Shown piece after piece: positions 12,301 through 32,800 of a stretch of DNA of 64,000 nt. Each line of letters begins with the position of its first letter. The first letter of the stretch is position 1. The stretch covers positions 327,100-391,099 of the forward strand of contig NMRA01000329.1 of NCBI GenBank assembly GCA_002633005.1, written 5' to 3'. Both the position numbers and the translations under genes were made by a program. The DNA is from Phoronis australis. Taxonomy: Eukaryota; Phoronida; Phoronidae. Below the pieces are notes generated by a model. It worked only from the letters and a program-made list of their open reading frames with translations. It did no database searches and had not been told where the DNA came from.

Positions 12301-15300
12301 ACAACCACTCCTGCTAGACAATAGCACTTCTCCATTGAACCATGTTATCTATTTTCTTACACAGCGACAAGTTTTTGTACAGCCAAATGCTTTGAGTTTT
12401 GGAAATGCTGCACAGCAACAGATGTTCAAGAACATGCTGCAATTTGAAGAAAGTATATGAAAGAGATTGGTAGTCGTCTATTCACCTCTAATCGCAGCAA
12501 CTGCCGTCTGTGCTTTCTTTTGTTTTTCTGGCACTTTCAGCTCCTCTGGCATCCAAGGTCTGTCATACTGATTAACATTCTAGAAAAAAATCACACCCGT
12601 CACAGTTTGCATATTTGTTTTTATTAGGATACAAATATGGTCCAAATCGGATATAAAAAGGAGGTAACAGACACATTGAAGCACAAATTAAGTTGTTCTA
12701 CAAACCAACATACCATTTTGTGTTGTCTACTATGCAAATGATCAAATACGTCGTAAACGTTCGTCAAAACCATATTGCATTCTTTACACCAGTGATTTCC
12801 CGGGTCATAATATTCATAACGAATGTTCCATTTGATAGTAATTCCGGACTTGTTGACTTCAGCTTTCTCCTTGGGCTGAAATCAGAATCGGATTGAATGT
12901 ACACAAAGTGACACTCTGCAAGACAGTAGCCCAAAGTCTGAAAACTTAAGTTGGGAAACTTCAATCAAAACATTTCAGTATAACTTCGCTACGACAGAAA
13001 ATTTAGGTAAATGTTTTTATGTTATAAAAATGAAACACACAAAGAATATATGTAATAGAGTGAAATCATAAATCACCAAGATAACACTGAATAGCAGTCT
13101 CAGACACCAAACAAAGCTTCACTGATAAATCTCCATGGACATACTCTCTGGCATAACTAGACGGTGTTACATAACTTGTGTATACGTTACCTTTTTGTCT
13201 TCAGAACCATCTGACTCATCCTTAGCACCAGGCTTTCTCAGTTGATTACCTCCACTTTTGCCTTTTGACTGCTTGTCACTTGAACTCTTTTCCACAGACC
13301 CATCTTTTGAACGCTTGTCCGAACGAGGTGACCAACCATCTCTTTTACCCAACTTAGTGTCTCGACCTCGCTCCTTGTCTCTACTCCCCCGTTCTCTACT
13401 CCTGCGATCATGGTGGGAATGCCCTGGTGATCTTCTCTCGCGACTTCTCCGATGAACTTCATCAAGTCTTCCATCTCTAGAATGTGACAGGTCCTCCTTC
13501 TCTTTCAACTCAAAAGACCTGTCAGCCTCTGACCTCTTCAGCATCTTCTCATTGTCATCAGCTGCCTTCCGCAACACAGATATCTGCGCTGCGATCACGT
13601 CCTGCAGTTTGCTGTTCTCCATTAATAGTGGGTCCTTGTGACCTCCTTTTTCACGCTGCTTCTTGCGCATCAGCTCATTCTGCTGCTTTCTAAGACGTTC
13701 CATCTCGCTCTCCAGAACCTGAAGACGTTTCTTACGCTCAACCATCTCCTTTTGGAACCTGTTCCTCTCTTCCAGTGAAAGAACCGGTGGTGGCTGTTCA
13801 GCTCTTATAACTCTACGAGTTTCAGGCTCGCCTTCAGTCTTGGGAGCAATGACTGTTCTGTTGGTTTTCGGTTCCTCGACATCTCGACTTCTCGGTTGCA
13901 AAGAAGGCTGCTCACTCTCGTGCCAATCTTGAGTAAGGCCGAGTCTTTTCCAGACATCAGACTGGCCATCAGGTTGTCTTCTGACACCTGGGCTTCTAGA
14001 CCGTGACCGTTTTCGATAATCACGAGACGAAGACCTCTCTCGGTAAGACCTAGGAGACTCTCTGTCAAGCCGTGAACTAACCTCATCATGATGTCGCTCT
14101 TGCTGCTGTCTGTATCTTGAAGCAGGAGACAGCGACCGGTACCTATTTTCACTTGATCTGCCAATGTCTTCATCATAATTTGACCTTCTGTCAGACTGAA
14201 TGTCATAACGAGACAAGGAGCCAGACCGTTGAAGACTATCAGGCTCAAAACCTGACCTACGTTGGTCAAATTGAGCCACACCTATCCTACTTCTTTCGTC
14301 ACTGAAAGCTGCAAAATCTTGGCTGCTATCGCTGTGTCGTGCCTCATACCGATCATCCCTGAATCCTGAATTTCTTTCTTCTCGAAGAGCTGACTGAATG
14401 TCAACATTTGCCAGTCCACCGCCAAGGAACGACGCGTTCATATTGATACCAAAATTCCCCAAATCTGTTGGACTTGGAGGTCTGGGTTTCTTTTTTTTAG
14501 CGTTCCGGAATCGTTCTTGCTCGTCCTGCTCTTGCTTTGCTCTTTCCTGCATTTTCCTCGACATCTCAAAATCGAATCCAATGGATTTCAAAATATTTGC
14601 AATCGTGGGGTCATTTGGCAGACCAGCTTCTTCCTCTTTCTTTGGCTCTGCTGGCACTTGATGGGCAGGCATTTCCTCAGGAGCTGGCTCATAAGTAAAA
14701 GACTTAGAACTAAAATTGTCAGATGTTGCAGAACCTTGAGACAAGGCAATTGGGAATAGCTGTGGTTGGGTTTTACTTACAGGGTGTATTGGTTGAGTAG
14801 TATCTTGAAATCTAGCAGATCTTGAATCATTATTCTCTCCGTACAGAAATAAATCTTCATCTTCAACTGATTTAGACTGCTGTAACTGCCCAACACCAAG
14901 ATCTCTGCCGAAACCTAACCCAGCAATGCTAACATCTCCACCAAACCTTTGTTGAGTGATGGCAAGATCTCTAACAGAAGCTTGAATTGGATCTTTTCTT
15001 TCAGACTGCACAAATCCAAAGCTTGAAAATGGATCTTGGGACTTGACAAACTCAGATTGGATACTGCCAGAGGAAGCAATATTCTTTTCCGATGGTTTTT
15101 TCAGACAGGACTTCAGCGCAGGTTTCAAAGGTTTAGCATCAAGCCGGGGCTCGTAATTTCCACGCTGGTTGCTTTCCAAAATAGGAAATGTATGATTGGA
15201 CATTTGCCCAATTTCTGGTTTGGTAGACTGAGTTGGGTTCGCAAGCGAGTTCAAAAGTGAGGCTTTCCCAAGCAGGGCATCAATAGCGCTTGATAGCGCA

Positions 15301-16671
15301 GCGCTTCTTGAAGGGCCAGTTTGACGCAATTTTTCTTCAGCTGATAAATCCTTCAGCCCCCAAGGATCTTTATCAGCCACTGGAGGACCTAGGCGCCTGC
15401 TGGCTGGGTCTCGCTGCTGGTCCAACATGAACTTTTCGTTTCCAACAGTTATACGAATTGACTCGGCCCTTGAGTTCTAAAATGGAAAAAATGTATGTTC
15501 ACTACATAGAGACCCAGTAAGTGGTCTTTTTAATAACAGATTTCTAAAAATCTAGGATTCCCAATTGCAGTGAAGAAATGCCAAATGAACAGATGATTAC
15601 ATTATAATTTAGGTATGCTTTGAAACAACTGTGAAGGTATTACATTAAAAATTCCTTTGTTCGCAAAATCCTGAGCACAGCCAGCACATATTGAGCAGCA
15701 CTAGTACTGGTGTCTGACTGCTACTGTCACTCACCTGGGTGGCGAGACAGGTCATCATCTCAACTAGTAGCAGAGACAGTGGCCATCCCATGGGCCCTCC
15801 ATACGCCGAAGCTTTTCGTTGAACTTAGCCTCACACTGGTTAAACCATCAAAGTCATGTTATTATAAGTACTAATACCGTCCCAAAAAGTTTTATTACAG
15901 TAGTATTTCTTTGAGTTAAGCCTCTTTAAGTGTCCCTCTATGCGCAAAAGTAGTTATGGTATCATGACTTTGAAAATTTAACCAATGAGGCAAATTGCCG
16001 AAAAGCTTACGGCACATGGAGGGCCAATGGGATGGCACCGTCTCTACTGCTACTGTGCTAGTTGGTATGCTGGTACCACAGGCACTCCCATCGGCAGCTC
16101 GCAATTGTGTACTATAATATATAGAAGTTCTACTTATTGTAGTATCACAACACCACCAGCTGATTAAAGTGCCTGTGGAGGTGGTATTGTCTACTGCCAG
16201 TACTGGACAGCATGTACTGAAAAATCACCTAGTCCAAGTTTCGAACCCGGTACCTCTTGCTTCAATACCAGGGGTCCTAAGCAGTCGAGCAAAGAGCAAT
16301 CCCCCGTAGCCGAGTGATTAAGAGAGGCATAGTCTACAGCACTCACTACAGATACAGCATTATACAACGTAAATTCTGGATAGGCTGACAAGCTTACACG
16401 CCACGTTTTCGAGTTAGTACAAAAACGTAACTACGGTGGCAAATCTTACCACTTGCGAACCATCTGACCGAATACTTTCCCCCCGTCTGCCAGAATCTGA
16501 ACCTTCAAAATAGGGACGATCGGTCGACCTGCCAAGTTCGAAATTTGTCGGACCTAAGCGGGGATCTGAATTAGGCACCGTAATGCGAAGGCCTTCGTTC
16601 CCGTGAAATTTCCCATCATTAGGACCTCTTGGACGAGGCCTAAAATCGTTTCCTCTTCCCTTGAAATCCAT
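9304..16671 (-). CDS. ZNF318: ZNF318-like protein with two matrin-type zinc fingers
   Basis: Seven exons on the minus strand: 16671-16450, 15476-13191, 12875-12714, 12579-12486, 11894-11776, 10981-10078 and 9383-9304. They sum to 3867 nt, exactly 1289 codons including TAA, with GT/AG at every junction. The 1288-aa protein has an RG-rich N-terminus, an ILKSIGFDFEMS motif, an Arg/Ser-rich block, a charged coiled-coil segment ending GGHKDPLLMENSKLQ, and two C-x2-C-x12-H-x5-H fingers (Cys866-His888 and Cys934-His956). EKYRKYLEENPFYEKRFNLD follows the second finger. That finger pair and the following block match vertebrate ZNF318, a nuclear protein. The tail is Lys/Ser-rich and ends acidic. It is shorter than human ZNF318 (about 2280 aa). 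The RS block suggests an RNA-processing or nuclear-speckle context, which is inference. It is divergent from DHFR and probably shares its promoter. Confidence 0.92.
15767..16056. repeat. Imperfect inverted repeat in ZNF318-like intron 1
   Basis: The left arm (about 15767-15868) contains CATCCCATGGGCCCTCC, GAAGCTTTTCG and TCAAAGTCATG. The right arm (about 15961-16056) contains their near reverse complements: GGAGGGCCAATGGGATGG, CGAAAAGCTTACGGC and CATGACTTTGA. Related single arms occur at 19451-19520 and 49470-49570, so this is a dispersed family. Just upstream (about 16230-16345) lie weak tRNA-like motifs: GGGTTCGAAAC on the minus strand and GTAGCCGAGTGATTAAG on the plus strand. Confidence 0.55.
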
Positions 16672-17102
16672 CTAAAACATTAAAAAGATATAAATGAGTT
16701 CTTTAAGAATTTATTTGAAGAAAAGGACGGCTCACGATCAAGCGGCCATGATTACGTCTTTGCGCATGCTCATTGCTTAACGACGAAAGTGAAGTTGTTC
16801 ATTGCTACCAAACTAAATCAAGTGTACACTAAAGTAACATTGCTCCAAAAAGAAACAAAGCGAAAAAATTGCTGTGTCGACTATGTATATTTGAACATTT
16901 GTCTATTATACCATTTCTTAGTAGAAGAAGTTTCACGACATCCGCTCTTCGCTCTTGAAAATCAGTAAACGCAAGTGAGCGGGAAATCGACAGCACAACT
17001 TGTTTGTCTCCAGTTTGTCCCAGGTCACTGATATCGGTAACGTCAAAGTGATCCCAAAGAAGTTACATCTTGTTTGCGAATACATCTAATATCGTCGAAA
17101 TT
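16672..17102. promoter_or_regulatory. Divergent promoter between ZNF318-like gene and DHFR
   Basis: The two ATG codons point apart with 431 bp between them and no room for another gene, so a shared bidirectional promoter is likely. An exact E2F-type site GCGGGAAA lies at 16979-16986, 117 bp before the DHFR ATG; E2F control of DHFR is classical in mammals. An NRF1-type TGCGCATGC lies at 16761-16769, about 90 bp before the ZNF318-like ATG, next to a YY1-like GCGGCCATGAT. No TATA box in a convincing position was seen. Transcription start sites are unknown. Confidence 0.6.
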
Positions 17103-26651
<9,549 letters not shown>

Positions 26652-29600
26652 GAAATCCACCTACTCGCAATACCTTGAAATGTGGGGCTATACTTTTTGT
26701 TTGGACCACTTTTCACTATAAATTTGGTTCCATGTCATTCTTTACTTAGATTATGAATGACTTCTGGTGTAGAGAAAAACTGGCAGATTTATGACACAGT
26801 AAGTGTCTAAAATCAATTGTTTTAATGGGATGTGGGTTTACAGTCACTTGAGTATACATGTTATTGTTGATTCACTGTAAGTGTGGAGGCGTTTGTATCA
26901 AGTAAAATACGGTGCTTATTCCTAGTCTTCTTGTCCTTTTCAAACATTTGTGTTCTGTAACATTGAACAACTGTAACCAGCAGTTATATTTTGTTGCTTC
27001 TGGCATTGTTTTGTTTATGAAATGTATTTCTTGGTTGCAGTTTCTTAAATTCAAATTTCGTTTATTCTGAATCTCTCAGATTTTTGTTCAGTTTTGTTCT
27101 CATTTTAAGTTTATCTTGTTTGACGTTTCCTGTTTGATGTTTTAAGCTGCTATGAACCTGTCTACCTTGATTTACACCACATACAGCTATGAAATTGGCC
27201 TCAACTTGTTCCTCATTCAAGCAAGAAGTGATGTCTGGGCTTAGACAGACCTCATTTGGCAGTTCGTTATTACTCGAGACTGGACTCAATACGTTGACTT
27301 GTCACACTGTGTCCTTAGTATGCTGAGCATGGTCTCTCTCTTTTGCAAGCTCAGAACCCACTTTTCTTCTCCATTAGGAGCAAACCACGGCCAGTTTCAT
27401 AGTGATAACGTACAGTCTAAATCAAAGTTTCTTTCTTGCTCTAAAGTGTGTTTGTAGTAGTTTAAACATGATCATATCGCCAACAAGTTTTGTGGACGAG
27501 ACTTCAAAAGCAGGGCAGTTTGCGCAGAGAAGGGTGTAGATTCATGCACAACGAAAATATGCGTATATTTAACCAGCTCTATAATTTGATCTGGAATATT
27601 CTGCTGATTGTTGATAACGGAAAGTGTTATTCATCTCAGCTGAAATCAATTACACCGTCCAGATAAGCTGAGCATCATAGCCTAGCAGTAGTTTATGGCT
27701 TTCTAAGGCTGTATGCGTAATGAACCGAGGATAATGAGGTGCAGGAATCTTGCCCTGCAATTTACCAGTAGTGTGTGCGGTGTGGTTACATTATAAGTGT
27801 TTCTAAATACTTAGTTCATACGAATTGGATTTTTTTGCAGTACACTTCATCTACAATGAGGGACTTATGGTAATGGCTTGCCTACTTTATTTGTTATTAC
27901 TTAGAATGCAAATGTAGTTAAATTTAAACTTTACATAATCATGTTGGAGTACATTCCATAAATTTGGAAAAAATTGTAGTTAATAGTAGTGTAGAAATCT
28001 CATGCATGCAGCATTTGGTGCATTATAGGTTATTGCTGAGCCGTAAATGGGCAAAGTCAGTCTAAGTCATGCTTTATCTGTACTTTGAACAACCAATAAA
28101 AAATATCGGTGGTCATTATTGCGTTTTTCATGCGATCAAAAATACACATGCTGTCTCGGCTCATTTAAGTGGTCAGGTGCTTATTTGGCTATGAACTTTT
28201 CAGAACGCTTAAAAAAACCTTGCAGTTTTACAAGATTTAGTGCTTATTCTGCAATTGACTGAAATACCATGAAACTTTGGTATTGTTATCCCAAACATGT
28301 CACTACATCCAAGGCAAGTCTAACATTCCTCTAACTGCAAGCAAGTTGGCATGTAGTTGAACATTTTACCACTGGTTATCCCTTAAAGGGGAATTATTGG
28401 TTCTATGGTAGAAAGGAGCACCGCTCTTCTTGGATTGTTGTGAGATGGGATAGATGTCTTGAAATTATGAGCTTTGACCTGTTAAAAACAACAAAATCCG
28501 TTGTGTTTTTGGTGTTTTGTTACAAATTGTCTGACGTTCGCTGAAATCGAGGCTGGTGATTTTAACTCTTACATATTCTTAAAGCTGCCATTTATGATGT
28601 GGGATTCAGCTCCACTCGGCTGGCAGAGCATTAGACTATAGCTGGGGATGGCAAGTCCAATTCTACGAGGCTGATCTCTGGATATCTGCTCACCAATAAG
28701 GCTCCCTTAACGATATACGTGGGGAGCTTTTGAGCTGTGAACCCACATTCTGTCAAGCAGTGACCTTTTAATGTACGCCCCTGTACTACTATGAAGCTGG
28801 TCTTGACTATTTAGTTAGACGAGAAGAGGTTTCTGTGCTGACTGACAGGTTGTTATTGGTTGCATGCCAAGAATTTTACATTTACAATTGGCTTTCCTCA
28901 AAATCCAACTGCTGCCTAGTGCTTTGGTAAATGGCCTAATTATGTCGCACACCCTTCAGAATTAATGAGGAACACATTATTACAACATTAAACGTACGTT
29001 CTAGGTTGTAAATGTCGCATTTCTTGTCTAGTTTTCAAAATTCAAAAACCTGGTCACGTGTGCTTTTCACAAACTGTTCAAATGTGGTATTTACAAACTT
29101 TCAAACGAAAATTTAAAAATACTATAATTGCTGTCCCCAATGTGTTTGTGATGGTCTCAGCTTGAGGCAATTTAATTAATCACTACAGCATGGTGTCTTT
29201 GATCTGAACTGGCAAATTCTGTGGTGCACAAACCAGTCAAGTTGCTCAATCTCGACCAGTTAGTGTGTCAACGTAGGATTCTTTTCATATGAGACCCTGC
29301 TCAGTTTATAACATAAATTGCCATGACAAGCTGAGCCTGGTCTCAAATAAAGGACTGTCAGTTTTTTTCAAGCCTAGAAATGACCTAATTTCAACTCTCA
29401 ACAAGCCGAGACCAATTTAGTATCTAAAAGATCTAAGCCAAAAGTGCAGTTAAGACGATTTCCAAGACAGCACCATCAACTGTTTGTTCAGACAGCCCTC
29501 AAAGAACCTGGGTCTACTTAAAAAAATTTCTTCATCAACCAAATGGTACTCTTGTCCTTGAGTGTTTTCTGTTGTATTATGTTAGCCACACAAATACTTG

Positions 29601-29854
29601 TTTTCATTCAAAATCTATTGCATGGTGGTGGAGACGGTCAAAAGTGTTGTCGACAGGGACACTTGAGCTAGCTCCTGTAGTATGATTCAACAGGGGCAAG
29701 GGCACCATCTTTCACAATGGATTATCACAGTTTTAAGATGCACCCTATGGCACAGCTTACTCTGCTGAATGCTTCTGGCTACATCTAGGCTTATGTACTT
29801 GGGTATCAGCAGATTGTAGTTATGTGCTTATGTTATGTGTCTTTCTTATTTCAG
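26652..29854. other. Spacer between the two DHFR domains
   Basis: This 3.2-kb stretch has no recognisable exon. A tRNA-Ile(UAU)-like, probably SINE-derived piece lies at about 28606-28682 (AGCTCCACTCGGCTGGCAGA with a degenerate box B AAGTCCAATTC). The first AATAAA is at 28095-28100. It is either an intergenic spacer with a hidden first exon for the second DHFR, or an intron. Confidence 0.5.
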
Positions 29855-32800
29855 ATTAGTCGTGTGTGTGAGTTTGCACCCCCGCCGTATTTTAACATTG
29901 TGGTAGGAATCGAAAAAAACAGAGGAATTGCTCTGAATGGCAAAATTCCATGGCCTCGTCTCAGGTTAGCTTTATAAACACATAACACATTTTTGGTGTG
30001 GGCTAAGTCCCTCGGCAGTGGCTGCCACTACTGCAGTCACACGAGATGATTGAAGACACTGCTTGAAGTAGTAGCTTTGGTTTATAAACATTGTCAGTAC
30101 CGGCTCCATTTCCATTGATTTCTTTGCCTTGTTTACTTGGCTCCTATACAGTAAACATCTTTCAAGTTGAAACTTTTTCTCAAAATTTCTTAGTCAACTA
30201 TGTCAAATCTTGCATCCACCATTTTCATGAATAAATATGTAAACCTATCTTCTCTTACATTTCTTTTCATAATGCTCATGTTCTGTCTCCAACAAAACTT
30301 GAAATTACTGTACCCTACATATTATGCACAGTACTCCTTTGGGTTAACACCCGTGCAGCAGCGTTCGAAATACATGCTGGCCTGGGGCCAGTGGATTTGC
30401 CGCCGGGCCAGTAACCTTTCACGTATAGGTTCATCTAGATGTTGTCTTATATTCAAGTGCCTGGCCCAACGAGTTGGCACATTTATTTGCTGAAGCTCGA
30501 ACACTGCGGTTCAGCGAGCTTAATTTGGAGAACTAAAGAATTGGTGGGTGTTAAACCAAGAGCAGAAGTGTTTAAAAATGAAACTCTGGAAGTTATGTTG
30601 GTGGGAGATAAACCAAATATAGGTGTTAACCGAGAGGAGTGCGTTAGTTGGATTCTTTGTGGTTCTTTTAAAGGAGAAATGTATGATGTATGTTCAACTT
30701 GATTTTGTCTTTTAACGATAACATAGTGGTAAAATTCTGTATTAATGAAAATGGCGCCTCTTCATCTCTGTTGTTGTTATCACATCATTGTTTAATCCAA
30801 TCATTTTTTGTTGTTTTAGTGCAGATTACGAACACTACATTACGCTGTCATCTCATGTGTCCGTCCCAGGTAGGTAGAGGTTGATGATATAGGTATTTTA
30901 CCTATGAAATTGTATGATATTTATACATGATATTCATGCCATTTGGGTAATGGAGTGAGAACAACTTGGTAAGAGTTACAATTTGGACAAAAGGTGGCAT
31001 GCAAGTGGAACATTCCATCTTATCTCATTTCATAATAAAAATAAGCTGCATCATGAAAATTATGCTCGAATTTAACAGTGATTTGTACAATACAGCTCTC
31101 ACCAAACAATATTCAGTAAAATTTAAGCAGAAGTAACAACAGTTCTATGATTTATACACTAAAGTCAATTTGTACAGCAATGTAGTGAGCCTTATGATTA
31201 AATAGAACTTGCCAATGTTAGCAATTTGTTTTGTTTCACATTGAAGAATAGTTATACTGGGGCAGATAGTGTAGTAAAAATATTGATACTGAGGGTGCAT
31301 GAAGGCCCGGGGTGGAGGAAAACGTACCTCCTTCACCTTGTAACGTTTCATGGACCTATATTAATTTTCTACAGTATGATCTCGCACTATTCTTTATTTG
31401 ATTTTTAATGTTGCTATAACAGTTCTTAAGTTTAGATTCCAAATAAGATGGGGAGGATTGTAATGTAGTAGTATTTGTTAAAGGTATTCTGATTGAGAAC
31501 GGATTAAAATACACTGTAACAAAAACCATTGTGTGTGTGTTCAAATAATCAGGTACTCATAGAGACATTGTACTTGGTCATCAATAACTTCAACATTTCT
31601 GAACTTGAAGGTAGCTGGGATTAATTTAATAAGTTATTAATAGTTTTCTTGTTCTTCCATTACTTTGTTGACAATGTTTTTGTAAGTATGTGTTTATAAG
31701 CGTTTTGTGTGGATACATTTAGTCTTGTCTTGGTGTGATGCTATTTGGTCTTTCCTGGGCAACAGCAATTACCAACAAAAACATGATTTCAGTCTGTTTT
31801 TAACTAATCACGGTTTTGCCCTACAAACTTGTAAATTTACCCGACAGGCAATTTTCCCTTGATATAGATTATCCACTGTTGACCGTGCTGCACCCTCGTA
31901 ACCTTCATCCGAAGCCACTTGACAAGAGCCTTTGAAATTTGGCTGGATCACCAAGGGCGGATCCAGGATTTTGAGTGGGGGGGGCCAGGGTTGAGTATTA
32001 GCCAAGATTTTGCCCGTCAGACATTCGTACCCCTGAAATGCCAAATGGAATCTGGGAAAATTTTAGGGGGAGCCATGGCCCCCTTGCCCCCCTCCCCCCC
32101 CTAAAATCCGCCACTGATCACCGTTGTTGCTCTTCATTGGTAGGAAGACATTGCGTCATCATAAAAGGTAGAACCACCTGGGAGGACACGTCACTTGAAG
32201 AACGAGAGAACAGCAACATTCGCACCATCGTAATATCTAATTCTCTAAAGTAAGCAGTGCTGCAATAGTGAAGGGATGACATGCCTTGCATTTTAGTGTC
32301 ATGTAGGAAGCTTAGAAAATCTCGAAATTTGGCTAACTTTGGGGCATATCTTAGAAATGGCCGATCGGACTTATATGAAAGTTTCACATACTATACCATA
32401 TGCATTGTTCTCCAAAATGCTGTTGGAAGTTGTTTGTAACATGTTGCACTTCTGCATGAGGGGCCATCATAAAGTAGGATATATGATTTTTATGAAAATA
32501 ATGAAGACAAAATAATACTGTAGAAAATTGATACTGCATTATTGAGATCTCGTCTTGAATATTTGTGTTATAAGTAAATTTTGGACGAGTTGTCACAGTA
32601 CTTTTCAATTTTCATTTGGTAAATTTTACTAAAAGCAACCTGGTCATACAACCAATTTTATAGCAGGATAGTAAGAAGTCGAAAATCAGCCTTTCTATTT
32701 TCTCCATGATAGCAAGTAGCAGCATTAATGGTTTTAAAACAGCTTGACGGCCTTTCTATTTTGAGAAAATTCATACTTTTACAGAGTTAAAATCTATAGT

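Noticed and set aside
13805-14281. 158-codon minus-strand open frame
   Set aside because: It is a shadow of the long ZNF318-like exon 2 in another frame.
16300-16345. Possible functional tRNA gene with GTAGCCGAGTGATTAAG
   Set aside because: No box B at a suitable distance on the same strand and no acceptor-stem pairing; it is more likely a SINE fragment.
26801-26808. Candidate first exon for the second DHFR (ATGACACA before GTAAGT, about 26791-26798)
   Set aside because: Its phase does not match the phase-0 acceptor at 29855, and it would add only two residues.
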